In this document: one piece after another, positions 1 to 10,753 of the stretch
Position numbering within the stretch: position 1 is the first letter of the stretch
Layout of the letters: every line of letters starts with the position of its first letter
NCBI RefSeq assembly: GCF_947581735.1
Contig: NZ_CANPVT010000008.1
Span: 186,001 to 250,000 of the forward strand
Direction: 5' to 3'
Length of the DNA: 64,000 nt
Source of the DNA: Candidatus Palauibacter soopunensis
Lineage (GTDB): Bacteria; Gemmatimonadota; Gemmatimonadetes; Palauibacterales; Palauibacteraceae
Program-made: the position numbers and the translations under genes
The notes under the pieces: generated by a model
The model's input: the letters and a program-made list of their open reading frames with translations, nothing else
The model's database searches: none
Told to the model about the DNA's origin: nothing

Positions 1-548
1 TCGGCGTGGACCCCCGCAAGGCGGACCAGATCGTGCGCGGCACGGTCATCCTGCCTGCAGGCACGGGACGCAAGGTGCGCGTGCTCGCCCTCGTGAAGGC
101 GGACCGGGCGGCCGAGGCGACCGAGGCCGGCGCGGACTACGTGGGCACCGACTACATCGAGCAGATTCAGGAGGGTTGGCTCGATTTCGACGTGGCGATC
201 GCGACGCCGGATCTTATGAAGGATGTTGCCAGGCTGGGCCGGATACTCGGCCCGCGTGGCCTCATGCCCACGCCGAAGGCCGGCACGGTCACCATGGACG
301 TGAGTCGGGCCGTTCGCGAATCGAAGGCGGGCAAGATCGAATTCCGGGTGGACCGTACCGGCAACGTGCATGCGCCGATCGGAAAAGTGAGCTTCGAACT
401 CGACCAGCTGAGCGAGAATCTCGATGCGCTCATGGACGAGATCGTGCGGTTGAAGCCCGCCGCGTCGAAGGGCCGGTATGTGAAGAGCGTGACCGTGACC
501 AGCACGATGGGTCTCGGTGTTTCCGTCGACGAGGACCTGTACCGATAG
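1..548 (+). CDS. rplA: 50S ribosomal protein L1 (uL1), 5' end outside window
   Basis: Large-subunit protein of the L1 stalk, which acts at the E site, and in many bacteria a translational repressor of its own operon. The frame is open from the first base, so the true start lies upstream. About 181 residues are visible of a family length near 230. Family signatures are present: the [18 protein letters not shown] segment at the left edge, the [14 protein letters not shown] core and the [12 protein letters not shown] segment. The stop is only 4 bases before rplJ, so there is no room for an L10-type leader between the two genes. The usual partner rplK is presumably just outside the window. Confidence 0.96.
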   Translation, partial: GVDPRKADQIVRGTVILPAGTGRKVRVLALVKADRAAEATEAGADYVGTDYIEQIQEGWLDFDVAIATPDLMKDVARLGRILGPRGLMPTPKAGTVTMDVSRAVRESKAGKIEFRVDRTGNVHAPIGKVSFELDQLSENLDALMDEIVRLKPAASKGRYVKSVTVTSTMGLGVSVDEDLYR

Positions 549-552
549 ATCC

Positions 553-1077
553 ATGAGACTCGAAGAAAAGCAGCGCGTCACGCAGGAACTCACTGCGCAG
601 ATCGAAGAGAGCGGGACGATCTACCTGACCGACTTCACCGGTTTGAACGTGAAGGCGATCACGGATTTCCGAACGCGACTCCGAGACGAGGGCCTCAGCT
701 ATCGGGTCGTGAAGAACACCCTCATGAAGCGGGCGCTCGAGGATCTGGATCTCCCGGATCTGAGCGCTCACCTCGAGGGTCCGACGGGGCTCATCCTCAG
801 CGACGCCGACCCGGTCGCGCCGGCCAGGGTGCTGAAGGAATTCGCGAAAGCGAACGAGGACCGGCCGGTGGTGAAGGTCGGCGTCATCAATCGGGTGGAA
901 ACGTCGCCGGAGGAAGTGAGGCGCATCGCCGATCTTCCCGCGCGCGAGGTTCTGCTCGGCAGCATCGCGGGCGGGCTCACGGCGAGCGTCGGCGGCATCG
1001 CCGGCGCGCTGAATGCGCTCTTCCGCGACATCGCAGACATGATCGAACAGGTCGGAAGGAAGAACGAGTCCGCCTGA
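553..1077 (+). CDS. rplJ: 50S ribosomal protein L10 (uL10)
   Basis: Stalk base protein that anchors L7/L12 dimers to 23S rRNA and helps recruit GTPase factors. The 174-residue length is typical. The ATG at 553 was chosen because the sequence from there (MRLEEKQ...) matches the usual L10 N terminus; in-frame sequence further upstream would overlap rplA. Visible features are the N-terminal rRNA-binding domain with [11 protein letters not shown] and an Ala/Gly-rich C-terminal helix for L12 binding. It sits between rplA and rplL, the standard order. Confidence 0.96.
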   Translation: MRLEEKQRVTQELTAQIEESGTIYLTDFTGLNVKAITDFRTRLRDEGLSYRVVKNTLMKRALEDLDLPDLSAHLEGPTGLILSDADPVAPARVLKEFAKANEDRPVVKVGVINRVETSPEEVRRIADLPAREVLLGSIAGGLTASVGGIAGALNALFRDIADMIEQVGRKNESA

Positions 1078-1143
1078 GGTGGGGCGCATGCCCGTGACGT
1101 GCGGGCGTGCGGAATGCATACAGGATCCAGGGAACGGAAGAAC

Positions 1144-1518
1144 ATGTCCAAAATCGACGATCTTCTGCAGCAGATCGGCTCGCTGACGGTGCTCGAAGCC
1201 GCCGAGCTGAAAGACAAGATGGAGGAAACCTTCGGCGTGTCGGCCGCTGCGCCTGTCGCCGTCGCCGCCGCTCCCGGTGGCGGAGGGGACGCCGCCGAGG
1301 AGGAGCAGACGGAGTTCGATGTCGTCCTCACGGCGGTGGGCAGCAAGAAGATCCAGGTGATCAAAGTCGTGCGCGAAGTGACGAGCCTGGGTCTCAAGGA
1401 GGCGAAAGCCGTCGTCGACAACGCCCCCGGACCCGTCAAGGAAGGCGTGTCCAAGGAGGAGGCGGAGGAGATCAAGGCCAAGCTCGAAGAGCAGGGCGCC
1501 ACGGCGGATCTCAAGTAG
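1144..1518 (+). CDS. rplL: 50S ribosomal protein L7/L12 (bL12)
   Basis: Multicopy stalk protein that stimulates EF-Tu and EF-G GTPase on the ribosome. It is 124 residues: an N-terminal dimerisation part ([21 protein letters not shown]), an Ala/Gly/Pro hinge near residues 36-52, and the conserved C-terminal domain with [21 protein letters not shown]. The ATG at 1144 fits the family; the upstream in-frame extension does not. A 66-base spacer separates it from rplJ. The gene ends directly at a 7-bp hairpin, which may set the ratio of L12 to RNA polymerase. Confidence 0.97.
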   Translation: MSKIDDLLQQIGSLTVLEAAELKDKMEETFGVSAAAPVAVAAAPGGGGDAAEEEQTEFDVVLTAVGSKKIQVIKVVREVTSLGLKEAKAVVDNAPGPVKEGVSKEEAEEIKAKLEEQGATADLK

Positions 1519-1700
1519 CCACGCTGAAGAGCGTGGCAGGCCCCGGCGTCGATCATCCGATCGGTCCCGGACTGCGGAGATGCCGCAGCCGAGCCGATGA
1601 CGCGGGAGTCCGACCTCACACCGTGCACGGACCGGCGCGACCGCCCACGGGCGGTCCCCGGCATTTGCGCATCTCCCATGTACTCGCGGGGTTCCCCGCG
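1519..1700 (+). promoter_or_regulatory. rplL-rpoB spacer with four hairpins
   Basis: This spacer holds four separate inverted repeats: 1519-1536 (7 bp, GAAG loop, touching the rplL stop), 1572-1588 (6 bp), 1639-1656 (7 bp, CACG loop) and 1685-1700 (CGCGGG/CCCGCG). The last abuts the GGAGGT Shine-Dalgarno at 1701-1706. None is followed by a T run, so they are not classical terminators. In E. coli an attenuator and an RNase III site lie in the same interval. A similar role in uncoupling rpoBC from the ribosomal genes is inferred. Confidence 0.5.
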
Positions 1701-1711
1701 GGAGGTACGAT

Positions 1712-4700
1712 TTGACGGCCAACGGCAGACCTGCGGTCTCGTTCGACAAGCTCGCCCGCCCGATGCACATGCCGCATTTCCTGGATGTGCAGCGAGAGGC
1801 GTTCGAGCGTCTGCTGCAGTCGAAGGCGATCGAAGAGGAGCGCCGGGACCTCGGTCTCGAGCGTGTTTTTCGGGAGATCTTCCCGATTACGGACGTCAAC
1901 GAGAACTTCTCGCTGGAGTTCGTCAGCTACTCTCTCGGAGAGCCGAAGTACGAGGTCGAGGAGTGCATCGAGCGCGACATGACCTACTCCGCGCCGCTGA
2001 AGGCGCGGCTCCGGCTGGTCATCTTCGAGACGGTCGGGAAGGACGACGAAAAGCGTCCGGGCGACATCCTGGAGAAGGAAGTCTATCTCGGGGATCTGCC
2101 GCTCCTGACGGAGCAGGGAACGTTCGTCGTGAACGGAGCGGAGCGGGTCATCGTGAGCCAGCTTCATCGTTCCCCCGGCGTCGTGTTCGAAGAGACGCTG
2201 CACCCCAACGGCACGCGGCTTTTTTCGTCCCGGATCATCCCGTTCCGCGGATCCTGGGTCGAATTCACCCTCGACATCCACGACGTGATCCACGTCCACA
2301 TCGACAAGAAGAAGAAATTCCCCGCCACCGCACTGCTGAGGGCGTTCGGCTATGGGCGGGACGTGGACATCCTCGAATGTTTCTGCCGACGCCGGCTCGT
2401 GCGGATCGACGCGGAGAATGACGAGGAGTCGTCGACGCATCGCGAGGTCACGGGCACGCTGGTGGCTCGGAGCATCGCGAACCCCGACTTCGGGGAGGAT
2501 CCAGAAGCGCTGGAACTGCGCGGCTACGAGCCCGCTCCGGACGCGCCGCACTGGCTGGCGGACGATCTTCCCGGCGCGGATGGCGGGGAGCCGGTTGCGG
2601 CCCTCGGCGATCGGCTCGACGCGGAGTTGATTCAGCGCATCCTCGACCAGGAGATCACAAGTGTCGAGGTGTTCGGAGAGGACGACGCCTTCATCGTGCG
2701 CCGCGGGGAGCTGTTGGGCGAGGAAGCCCTCGAACGCCTCGTGCGCGCGGGCGTGTCGGAGGTCGAGGTGTACTCGAGCGCGACGTTCGTACCGCTGCGC
2801 GGGACCTACGAGGATCTCGCGATGCGCCGCGACTGGAGTTCGAGTCCGCAACTCGCCGCCGACGTCGTGGCCGAGGACACCGGAGAAGTCCTGGCCGAGA
2901 AGGGCGCGCGCTTCGATTCGAGCCTGTTCGCCAAGCTCAAGGCGGAGAAGGCCCGCGAGGCTCTCGTGTTCACGGGTGGTCCGCGCGGGGAGTCCCCGCT
3001 GCTGCGCAATACGCTCGCGAAGGATCCGACGGCGAGCGAGGCGGCCGCGCTGCACTCCATCTATTCTCTCGTCCGGCCCGGCGAGGCGCCGAACCTGGCG
3101 ACGGCCCGGGGCGCGCTCGATCGGCTCTTCTTCAACCCCAAGCGATACGACCTGGGTCGGGTGGGGCGACACAAGATCAACCACCGGCTCAAGGACGTGT
3201 ACCGGCTGCTCGGCCTCGATATCCCCGCGGGCGATCTCGTGGTGCTGGACCCGTCCGACTTCGTGGCGATCGTCCGCTACCTGGTCGAACTGCACGAGGG
3301 CCGCGGATACACGGACGACATCGACCACCTGGGGAACCGCCGCGTACGGTCCATCGGCGAACTCATCGCGAACCAGTTTTCCGTCGGACTGTCGCGCATG
3401 GCCCGCCTGGTGCGGGAGCGGATGTCGATCAACAGCGACCCCGAGAAGATTTCCATCGACGACCTCGTGAACGCGCGCACGGTAAGCGCCGTCATCCAGG
3501 CCTTCTTCGGGAGTTCGCAGCTGAGCCAGTTCATGGACCAGACGAACCCGCTCTCGGAACTCACGCACAAGCGACGCCTGAGCGCGCTGGGTCCGGGTGG
3601 GCTGACGCGGGAGCGCGCGGGCTTCGAAGTGCGGGACGTGCACTACTCGCACTACGGTCGGATGTGTCCGATCGAGACCCCGGAGGGCCCGAACATCGGG
3701 CTCATCACCTCGGTGACCACATACTCCCGTCTGAACGAGCTGGGCTTCCTCGAAACCCCCTATCGCAGGGTGGTCAACGAGCGGGTCTCGCAGGACGAAA
3801 TCGTCTGGCTCTCGGCGAGCGAGGAGGAGGAGTACTCGGTCGCGCAGGCGAACGCCGAACTCAACCCCGACGGGACGTTCGCCCGCTCGCTCGTCCTCTG
3901 TCGGCGGCGTGACGACTATCCGCTGCTGCCGCCGGACGAGATCGACTTCATGGATGTCGCGCCCGATCAGTTGGTGGCGGTGTCGCCGGCGCTCATTCCG
4001 TTCCTCGAGCACGATGACGCGAACCGGGCGCTGATGGGATCGAACATGCAGCGGCAGGCCGTGCCGCTTCTCTTCCCGGAGCGTCCGCTCGTGGGTACGG
4101 GTCTGGAGGGCAAGGTGGCCCGGGACTCCGGCGCAGTGGTGCTTGCTCGCCGCGCCGGGACGGTGACTCGGGTCACGGCGGACGAAGTCGAGGTCGACAC
4201 CGGCAAGCCCCGCCGGGCGGCCGGCGAGATCCCTCTCGCCCGCCTTACGCAGTACGACTCCTATCGGCTCAGGAAGTTCTGGCGCACGAATCAGGACACG
4301 GCGATCAACCAGCGGCCGATCGTCCGGGTCGGGGACCGCGTGGAAGCGGGCGATGTGATCGCGGACGGCGCCGGCACCGACGGCGGTTCGCTCGCGCTCG
4401 GCCGCAACGCGCTCGTCGCTTTCATGCCATGGTTCGGACACAATTTCGAGGACGCCATCGTGATCAGCGAGAAGCTGGTCAAGGGAGACGTCTACACGTC
4501 GGTCCACATCCAGGAACTCGAACTCCACGTCCGGGACACGAAACGCGGGATGGAGGAGATCACGCGCGAGATCCCCAACGTGGCCGAGGAAGCGCTCGTC
4601 GACCTCGACGACCGGGGGATCGTCCGCATCGGCGCCGCGGTTCGCTCGGGAGACATCCTCGTCGGCAAGATCACGCCGAAGGGGGAGACCGAGCTTTCCC

Positions 4701-6310
4701 CGGAAGAAAAGCTGCTGACGGCGATCTTCGGGGAGAAGGCGAAGGATGTGAAGGACAGCTCGCTGCGCGTTCCCCCGGGCGTTGAAGGGACCGTGATCGA
4801 CGTCAAGATCTTCTCGAGGCGAATCGACGATCCGCTGCTGGAACGGGAGCACGGCGAGCGAATCGCTGAACTGCGCGAAGGCGAGCGCGAAGAGATCGCA
4901 CGGGTGATGGAGGCCCGGGACGAGGAGATCCTGGAACTGCTTCAGGGGGAGACGGTGGTGCTGTGCCTCGGCCGGGGCTCCCTCGAACCGTTGTTCGCCG
5001 AGGGCACGAAGCTGACGAAGACGAAGCTTCGGAGCATCGACCTGGGAGAGATTGACCTCTCGACGCTGAAGGTGAAGACGGAGAAGTCGAACGACCTGAT
5101 CCGCCGCGTGGAGGCCGAGGCTCGCATGCGAGTGGAACGGATACGCGAGCGCACGGAAGAGGGAATCGACAAGATCTTCCAGCCCGACGAGTTGTCCCCG
5201 GGCGTCGTCCAGCTCGTGAAGGTCTACCTTGCGGAGAAGCGAAAGATCTCGGTGGGAGACAAGATGGCCGGCCGGCACGGGAACAAGGGCATCATCGCCC
5301 GCGTGGTTCCCGAAGAGGACATGCCGGTCCTGCCCGACGGACAGTCCATCGAGATCGTACTCAACCCGCTCGGCGTACCGAGCCGGATGAACGTGGGTCA
5401 GATTCTCGAGACCACGCTGGGTTGGGCGGCCCGGGCTCTCGGCTTCGAGGCGAATACGCCCGTCTTCCAGGGAGCGACCGAGCATGAGATCGGCGCTCTC
5501 CTGAAGATCGGGGGCGCCTACTGGGCGGCTCGCACGCTCGGATCGGACGTGGAACCGCCCGAACTCTCCTACGAGACGATTCAGACGCTCGTCAACGAGA
5601 TTCAGGCCCGGGCCGGAGACGATCCGGTTTCGGATGACCCGGCCAGTCTCGGACGCACGCTCGACGCCTATCTCGAGGGAGGAGGCGAACTTGCCTCGTA
5701 CCTGCGGAGCCTGGCCTCCTTCGTCCTGCGCGTCGTGCGCGATGTTTCGGGTGCGACTACGGCGGCGAAGCTGGAGTCCGAGGGCTGGCCGAAGACCGCC
5801 GCGCTCTCGGGGCGGCGCAGGATCACCTCGGGCGTGGACGCGGCCGTCGTCGAGCTCATGGAGCGCGCGGGGCTGCGTTCGAACGGCAAGATGAGGCTGC
5901 GCGACGGTCGCACGGGCGATGAGTTCGTGGCGGATATCGCGGTCGGCGAGATCTACATGATGAAGCTCTCACACCTCGTCGACGACAAGATCCACGCACG
6001 CTCCATCGGTCCGTACAGCCTTGTCACGCAGCAGCCGCTGGCCGGCAAGGCGCAGTTCGGAGGGCAGCGCTTCGGCGAGATGGAGGTGTGGGCGCTGGAA
6101 GCCTACGGCGCGGCCCACACGCTGCAGGAGATGCTGACCGTCAAGTCGGATGACGTGACGGGACGGAGCCGCGTGTACGAGGCGATCGTGAAGGGCGACA
6201 ACCTGCCCAAGCCGGGGGTGCCCGAGAGCTTCAACGTGCTCGTCAAGGAACTACAGGCGCTGGGGCTGAGCGTGACGCTCGGCGGCGACGAGTCGGAGCC
6301 GCTGTTCTAG
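1712..6310 (+). CDS. rpoB: DNA-directed RNA polymerase subunit beta
   Basis: Catalytic-core subunit of RNA polymerase. It starts at TTG 1712, chosen because GGAGGT (1701-1706) sits 5 bases upstream and the protein begins normally from there. At 1532 residues it is longer than E. coli beta (1342). The rifampicin pocket begins near residue 600 (GSSQLSQFMDQ...) and keeps the D, H and S residues of sensitive enzymes. GQSIEIVLNPLGVPSRMN and the C-terminal GPYSLVTQQPL...GGQRFGEMEVWALEAYGA clamp segment are intact. Extra length comes from roughly 90 residues before the rifampicin region and a segment at about 1262-1378 between PVFQGATE and the AGLRSNGK motif. It is probably co-transcribed with rpoC 18 bases downstream. 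Confidence 0.98.
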   Translation: MTANGRPAVSFDKLARPMHMPHFLDVQREAFERLLQSKAIEEERRDLGLERVFREIFPITDVNENFSLEFVSYSLGEPKYEVEECIERDMTYSAPLKARLRLVIFETVGKDDEKRPGDILEKEVYLGDLPLLTEQGTFVVNGAERVIVSQLHRSPGVVFEETLHPNGTRLFSSRIIPFRGSWVEFTLDIHDVIHVHIDKKKKFPATALLRAFGYGRDVDILECFCRRRLVRIDAENDEESSTHREVTGTLVARSIANPDFGEDPEALELRGYEPAPDAPHWLADDLPGADGGEPVAALGDRLDAELIQRILDQEITSVEVFGEDDAFIVRRGELLGEEALERLVRAGVSEVEVYSSATFVPLRGTYEDLAMRRDWSSSPQLAADVVAEDTGEVLAEKGARFDSSLFAKLKAEKAREALVFTGGPRGESPLLRNTLAKDPTASEAAALHSIYSLVRPGEAPNLATARGALDRLFFNPKRYDLGRVGRHKINHRLKDVYRLLGLDIPAGDLVVLDPSDFVAIVRYLVELHEGRGYTDDIDHLGNRRVRSIGELIANQFSVGLSRMARLVRERMSINSDPEKISIDDLVNARTVSAVIQAFFGSSQLSQFMDQTNPLSELTHKRRLSALGPGGLTRERAGFEVRDVHYSHYGRMCPIETPEGPNIGLITSVTTYSRLNELGFLETPYRRVVNERVSQDEIVWLSASEEEEYSVAQANAELNPDGTFARSLVLCRRRDDYPLLPPDEIDFMDVAPDQLVAVSPALIPFLEHDDANRALMGSNMQRQAVPLLFPERPLVGTGLEGKVARDSGAVVLARRAGTVTRVTADEVEVDTGKPRRAAGEIPLARLTQYDSYRLRKFWRTNQDTAINQRPIVRVGDRVEAGDVIADGAGTDGGSLALGRNALVAFMPWFGHNFEDAIVISEKLVKGDVYTSVHIQELELHVRDTKRGMEEITREIPNVAEEALVDLDDRGIVRIGAAVRSGDILVGKITPKGETELSPEEKLLTAIFGEKAKDVKDSSLRVPPGVEGTVIDVKIFSRRIDDPLLEREHGERIAELREGEREEIARVMEARDEEILELLQGETVVLCLGRGSLEPLFAEGTKLTKTKLRSIDLGEIDLSTLKVKTEKSNDLIRRVEAEARMRVERIRERTEEGIDKIFQPDELSPGVVQLVKVYLAEKRKISVGDKMAGRHGNKGIIARVVPEEDMPVLPDGQSIEIVLNPLGVPSRMNVGQILETTLGWAARALGFEANTPVFQGATEHEIGALLKIGGAYWAARTLGSDVEPPELSYETIQTLVNEIQARAGDDPVSDDPASLGRTLDAYLEGGGELASYLRSLASFVLRVVRDVSGATTAAKLESEGWPKTAALSGRRRITSGVDAAVVELMERAGLRSNGKMRLRDGRTGDEFVADIAVGEIYMMKLSHLVDDKIHARSIGPYSLVTQQPLAGKAQFGGQRFGEMEVWALEAYGAAHTLQEMLTVKSDDVTGRSRVYEAIVKGDNLPKPGVPESFNVLVKELQALGLSVTLGGDESEPLF

Positions 6311-6328
6311 CGAACAAGAGGGTGACAG

Positions 6329-9300
6329 ATGATCGATTTTCCGCGAAACCGCAGTGCCGGTTCGTCCGAGTTCGACTGGATTCAGATCAAGCTCGCCTCG
6401 CCCGAGGAAATCCGTTCCTGGAGCCACGGAGAGGTCACGAAGCCGGAGACGATCAACTATCGGTCGTTCAAGCCGGAGCGCGACGGCCTGTTCTGCGAGC
6501 GCATCTTCGGGCCGGTCAAGGACTGGGAGTGCCACTGCGGAAAATTCAAGCGGATCCGATACCGCGGCCACATATGTGACAAGTGCGGGGTCGAGGTCAC
6601 GCTCTCCAAGGTTCGCCGCGAGCGGATGGGTCACATCGAACTCGCCGTGCCCGTGGCCCATATCTGGTTCTTCAAGACGCTTCCTTCCCAGATGGGCTAC
6701 CTGCTCGGGATGAAGCTGCGGGATCTCGAGAAGGTCATCTACTACGCCGCGCATGTCGTCACCGAGCCCGGCCGGCAGGAGGTCGAGTTCAAACAGGTCC
6801 TGGAAGAGGATGAGTACTGGGAGCTGACGGACAAGGCGCGCGAGGAGGGAGATACCGAATTCCGTGCTGAAATCGGGGCGGAGGGGATCCGGACGCTGCT
6901 GGGACAGCTCGACGTCGACGAACTCGCCGAGCAGCTGCGCTACGAGGTCGTGCACGAGACCTCGAAGCACCGGAAGAAGAAGAAGCTCAAGCGGCTCAAG
7001 GTCATCGACGCGATCCGCAACAGCGACGACGAAGTCTCCAAGCGCAACAGCCCCGAGCACATGATCATGGATGTGATTCCGGTGATCCCGCCGGATCTGC
7101 GTCCCCTCGTTCCGCTCGATGGCGGACGGTTCGCGACGTCCGACCTCAACGACCTCTACCGTCGCGTGATCAATCGGAACAACCGGCTCAAGAAGCTGCT
7201 GGAAATGCGCGCGCCGGAAGTGATCCTGCGCAACGAGAAGCGCATGCTCCAGGAGGCGGTGGATGCGCTGTTCGACAACGGGCGCCGCGGCAAGGCGATT
7301 CGCGGAAGGGGCAAGCGGCCGCTCAAGTCCCTGTCGGACATGCTCAAGGGCAAGCAGGGCCGGTTCCGGCAGAATCTGCTCGGAAAGCGTGTCGACTATT
7401 CCGGCCGGTCGGTCATCGTCGTGGGTCCGGAACTCCGGCTGCACCAGTGCGGGCTGCCGAAGAAGATGGCCGTCGAGCTGTTCAAGCCGTTCATTATCCA
7501 TGAACTCGAGCGGCGGATGCACGCCGAGACGGTGAAGCGGGCCAAGAAGCTCGTCGAACTCGACGACCCGACGGTCTACGAGGTCCTCGAGGACATCATC
7601 AAGGATCACCCGGTACTCCTGAACCGGGCCCCGACGCTTCACCGGCTGGGGATCCAGGCCTTCGAGCCGGTGCTCGTGGAGGGGAAGGCCATCCGCATTC
7701 ACCCGCTCGTGTGCGCCGCGTTCAACGCGGACTTCGACGGCGACCAGATGGCGGTTCACGTGCCGCTGTCGTTCGAATCGCAGCTCGAGGCGCGAATCCT
7801 CATGCTGTCGAGCAACAACATCCTGAAGCCCGCAAACGGCCGGCCGATCGCGTCGCCGTCCCAGGACATGGTCCTCGGCTGCTACTACATGACGAAGGTC
7901 CGGCCGGACTTCGACGAATACGAGGCGGGAGGATCGGATCTCCCCCACTTCGCGAACGCGGCCCAGGTTGAAATGGCGCTCGAAGCGGGATACCTGCGCT
8001 CGCCGGCGGGGACGCCGGACTACCACCTGCCGATTCGGCTGCTCGTCGACGAAGAGGCCGACGACGGCCAGGTCGAGCGGAAGTGGGTCATGACGAGCGT
8101 CGGACGCGCCCTCTTCAACGCGATCCTGCCCTCCCGGGTGCCGTACGTGAACGAGACGCTGGGCAAGGGTGCGCTGGGAGACCTCGTCTTCCGGTCGTTC
8201 CGGCTCGCGGGACTCGAGGACACGACGGCGTTCCTCGATCAACTCAAGGACTTCGGGTTCCGCAACGCGACGAAGGCCGGCGTTTCCATCGGACTCGACG
8301 ACATGGAAATCCCGGCCGAAAAGCAGGAGATCCTCGGAGAAGCCCAGGAGGACGTGAACCGGTTCACGAAGGCGTATCACCGCGGCGTGATCTCCTTCGG
8401 GGAACGGTACAACAAGGTGATCGATGCCTGGACCCACGCGAACAACGACGTCGCCGACGCGATGGTCCGCGGACTCCAGCAATCGAGACACGGCTTCAAT
8501 CCGATCTTCATGATGTTCGATTCGGGGGCCCGGGGTTCCCGCGACCAGATCCGGCAGCTCGCGGGGATGCGGGGTCTGATGGCCAAGCCCCAGAAGAAGT
8601 TGACCGGCGGCATCGGCGAGATCATCGAGAGCCCGATCCGCTCCAACTTCCGGGAGGGCCTCAGCGTGCTCGAGTACTTCATCTCGACGCACGGCGCGCG
8701 GAAGGGGCTCGCAGACACCGCCCTCAAGACGGCGGACGCCGGCTATCTCACGCGCCGGCTCGTCGATGTGGCGCAGGATGTCACGATCATCGAGGAGGAC
8801 TGCAACACGATCCTCGGGCTTGACGTCACGGCGCTCAAGGAGGGCGAGGACATCATCGAGCCGCTGTCGGATCGCGTCGCCGGCAACATCGCGGCGGAAG
8901 CCGTGATCGACCCCATCGACGACGAGGTCATCGTCGAGTCCGGGGATATGATCACGGAGGCTCGGGCACGGGCCATCGATGAGAGCGGTGTCCAGCAGGT
9001 TCGCATCCGCTCGGTCCTCACGTGCGAGTCCCGGCGGGGCATCTGTCAGCAGTGCTACGGGCGCAACCTCGCGACGATGGAACTCGTCGATCTCGGTGAG
9101 GCGGCGGGAATCCTCGCTGCGCAGTCGATCGGCGAGCCGGGAACGCAGCTCACGCTCAGAACCTTCCACATCGGAGGGACGGCGGCACGGATCGCGGCGC
9201 AGACCCAGCGGCGCTCAAAGCTCGAAGGCCGGATCGCATTCGAGCGCGTGACGACCGTCACGAGTCCGTCGGGCGATACGATCGTCACAAGCCGTGAGGG

Positions 9301-10585
9301 CGAACTCCTCATGAAGACGCCGGACGACCGCATCCTGTCGCGGCTCGCCATCCCCTACGGCGCGACGCTCTTCGTGGAGGACGACACCGACGTGGGGCAC
9401 GGGGATCTGCTCTTCGGCTGGGACCCGTACTCCGAACCCATCGTGGCGGACAAGAAGGGGAAGATCCGGTTCACGGACATCGTGCCGGAAGAGACGGTTC
9501 GCGAGGAACTCGACGAAGCGACGGGGCGGCGTCAGCAGGTGATCATCGACGACCGGGAGAAGAAGCTCCACCCCGTCATCAACATCGTGACCGGCAAGGG
9601 CGCCAAGCTGCGCGAGTTCATCGTACCGGTGGGCACGCAACTGCTCGTGCAGGATGGACAGGCCGTCAACGCGGGGGAGACGCTCGCCAAGATCAGCCGC
9701 GAGGCCTACAAGACCCGCGACATCACGGGTGGATTGCCACGCGTTGCCGAGCTGTTCGAGGCGCGGAGGCCGAAGGATCCCGCGACGATTACGGAAGTCG
9801 ATGGGCGCGTCTCGTTCGGCGGGATCAAGCGCGGGAAGCGCGAGATCATCGTGACCATGGATGACGGCGAGGAGATGGTCTACCAGATCCCCGTCGGCAA
9901 GCACCTTCGCGTGCACGAGGGAGATCTCGTGCGTGCGGGAGACCGGCTCTCCGAGGGTCCGGTGAATCCGCACGACATCCTGCGTGTCCGGGGACCCCGA
10001 GCGGTGCAGGAGTACCTGCTCAACGAAATCCAGGAGGTCTACCGCCTGCAAGGCGTACGGATCAACGACAAGCACATCGCGGTGATCGTGCGTCAGATGC
10101 TGCAGAAGGTCCGCATCACGGATCCGGGCGGCACGGAATTCCTCGAAGGTGAGCATGTTGATCGGATGGAGTTCCGCGACGCGACGCGCGAAGTTCTCGA
10201 GGGTGGAGGCAAGCCCCCGCGGGCCGAGCCGATCCTGCTTGGGATCACGAAGTCGAGCCTCACCACGGAGTCCTTCATCAGCGCGGCCTCCTTCCAGGAG
10301 ACCACGCGTGTGCTTACCGATGCCGCTGTGCGTGGAGCGAAGGACCGCCTCAGAGGGCTCAAGGAGAACATCATTATCGGGCACCTGGTCCCGGCGGGTA
10401 CGGGGACGCACCGATTCTCCGATATCGAATTCCTCGTGGACGACGCGCTAAAGGCGCAGATCGACTCCATGCGGCGCAGGGTCGTGCCCGAGGAGATGCC
10501 CCGGAGCCTCTTCTCGGACCTCCGGGACCAGGCCGAGGAAGACGAGGCCGCCGTGGCGGAGGAGGGCGCGGTCATGACGACCTGA
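6329..10585 (+). CDS. rpoC: DNA-directed RNA polymerase subunit beta'
   Basis: Beta' subunit carrying the active-site magnesium. It is 1418 residues, close to E. coli (1407). The first zinc site is C68/C70/C83/C86. The catalytic NADFDGD spans 466-472 with D468, D470 and D472. The second zinc site is C825/C899/C906/C909, offset exactly 11 from E. coli. [18 protein letters not shown] of the trigger-loop region is present. The ATG at 6329 has GAGGG 6 bases upstream. It follows rpoB by 18 bases and is followed by the longest spacer of the cluster, which carries signals for the str genes. Confidence 0.98.
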   Translation: MIDFPRNRSAGSSEFDWIQIKLASPEEIRSWSHGEVTKPETINYRSFKPERDGLFCERIFGPVKDWECHCGKFKRIRYRGHICDKCGVEVTLSKVRRERMGHIELAVPVAHIWFFKTLPSQMGYLLGMKLRDLEKVIYYAAHVVTEPGRQEVEFKQVLEEDEYWELTDKAREEGDTEFRAEIGAEGIRTLLGQLDVDELAEQLRYEVVHETSKHRKKKKLKRLKVIDAIRNSDDEVSKRNSPEHMIMDVIPVIPPDLRPLVPLDGGRFATSDLNDLYRRVINRNNRLKKLLEMRAPEVILRNEKRMLQEAVDALFDNGRRGKAIRGRGKRPLKSLSDMLKGKQGRFRQNLLGKRVDYSGRSVIVVGPELRLHQCGLPKKMAVELFKPFIIHELERRMHAETVKRAKKLVELDDPTVYEVLEDIIKDHPVLLNRAPTLHRLGIQAFEPVLVEGKAIRIHPLVCAAFNADFDGDQMAVHVPLSFESQLEARILMLSSNNILKPANGRPIASPSQDMVLGCYYMTKVRPDFDEYEAGGSDLPHFANAAQVEMALEAGYLRSPAGTPDYHLPIRLLVDEEADDGQVERKWVMTSVGRALFNAILPSRVPYVNETLGKGALGDLVFRSFRLAGLEDTTAFLDQLKDFGFRNATKAGVSIGLDDMEIPAEKQEILGEAQEDVNRFTKAYHRGVISFGERYNKVIDAWTHANNDVADAMVRGLQQSRHGFNPIFMMFDSGARGSRDQIRQLAGMRGLMAKPQKKLTGGIGEIIESPIRSNFREGLSVLEYFISTHGARKGLADTALKTADAGYLTRRLVDVAQDVTIIEEDCNTILGLDVTALKEGEDIIEPLSDRVAGNIAAEAVIDPIDDEVIVESGDMITEARARAIDESGVQQVRIRSVLTCESRRGICQQCYGRNLATMELVDLGEAAGILAAQSIGEPGTQLTLRTFHIGGTAARIAAQTQRRSKLEGRIAFERVTTVTSPSGDTIVTSREGELLMKTPDDRILSRLAIPYGATLFVEDDTDVGHGDLLFGWDPYSEPIVADKKGKIRFTDIVPEETVREELDEATGRRQQVIIDDREKKLHPVINIVTGKGAKLREFIVPVGTQLLVQDGQAVNAGETLAKISREAYKTRDITGGLPRVAELFEARRPKDPATITEVDGRVSFGGIKRGKREIIVTMDDGEEMVYQIPVGKHLRVHEGDLVRAGDRLSEGPVNPHDILRVRGPRAVQEYLLNEIQEVYRLQGVRINDKHIAVIVRQMLQKVRITDPGGTEFLEGEHVDRMEFRDATREVLEGGGKPPRAEPILLGITKSSLTTESFISAASFQETTRVLTDAAVRGAKDRLRGLKENIIIGHLVPAGTGTHRFSDIEFLVDDALKAQIDSMRRRVVPEEMPRSLFSDLRDQAEEDEAAVAEEGAVMTT

Positions 10586-10606
10586 CGTCCGTCCGACCCC
10601 GAAGCG

Positions 10607-10637
10607 GGGGGTGCGTTTACGGGATCTCCGCACCCCC
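10607..10637 (+). terminator. GC-rich hairpin after rpoC, no T run
   Basis: GGGGGTGCG (10607-10615) pairs perfectly with CGCACCCCC (10629-10637) over 9 bp around a 13-base loop, 22 bases after the rpoC stop. The following bases lack a T tract, so it may end the rpoBC message with a factor, or only shield its 3' end. It lies just upstream of the rpsL promoter candidate. Confidence 0.45.
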
Positions 10638-10656
10638 TCTCCGCGACGGAAGTTGC

Positions 10657-10685
10657 TTGACACCGAGGGGCCTCAAGACTACTCT
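10657..10685 (+). promoter_or_regulatory. candidate sigma70-type promoter for rpsL-rpsG-fusA-tuf
   Basis: A perfect TTGACA -35 box (10657-10662) is followed by a 17-base spacer and TACTCT (10680-10685) as a weak -10 box (3 of 6). The start of transcription would fall near 10692, giving a leader of about 130 bases before rpsL. The leader carries the palindrome CCGACCGGTCGG (10700-10711) and the terminator at 10721-10753. Confidence 0.5.
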
Positions 10686-10720
10686 CTCTCGTCTGTCGAC
10701 CGACCGGTCGGCAGTCGCCG

Positions 10721-10753
10721 CGGGGGCGGTTCGGATCCGTCCCCGATTTTTTT
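10721..10753 (+). terminator. intrinsic terminator in the rpsL leader (candidate attenuator)
   Basis: CGGGGGCGG (10721-10729) pairs with CCGTCCCCG (10737-10745) over 9 bp with one G-T pair and a 7-base loop. It is followed by A and seven T residues (10747-10753), the longest T run near any gene in this region. It lies downstream of the promoter candidate and upstream of rpsL, so it would stop str-operon transcription unless bypassed. It could instead simply end rpoBC transcripts if the promoter is not real. Confidence 0.7.

Noticed and set aside
6-548. GTG at position 6 as the start of rplA
   Set aside because: The codon lies within conserved L1 sequence, and the frame is open to the window edge, so the gene is simply truncated.
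549-552. An L10 leader RNA before rplJ
   Set aside because: Only 4 bases separate rplA and rplJ, so a structured leader cannot fit between them.
1616-5485. A 1289-codon open frame on the minus strand opposite rpoB
   Set aside because: It is an antisense shadow caused by GC-rich codon bias; it is Arg/Asp/Leu-rich with no recognisable motif and lies wholly against a certain gene. The same holds for the long antisense frames opposite rpoC (6251-9169), tuf, secA and the GGT array (57346-60936).
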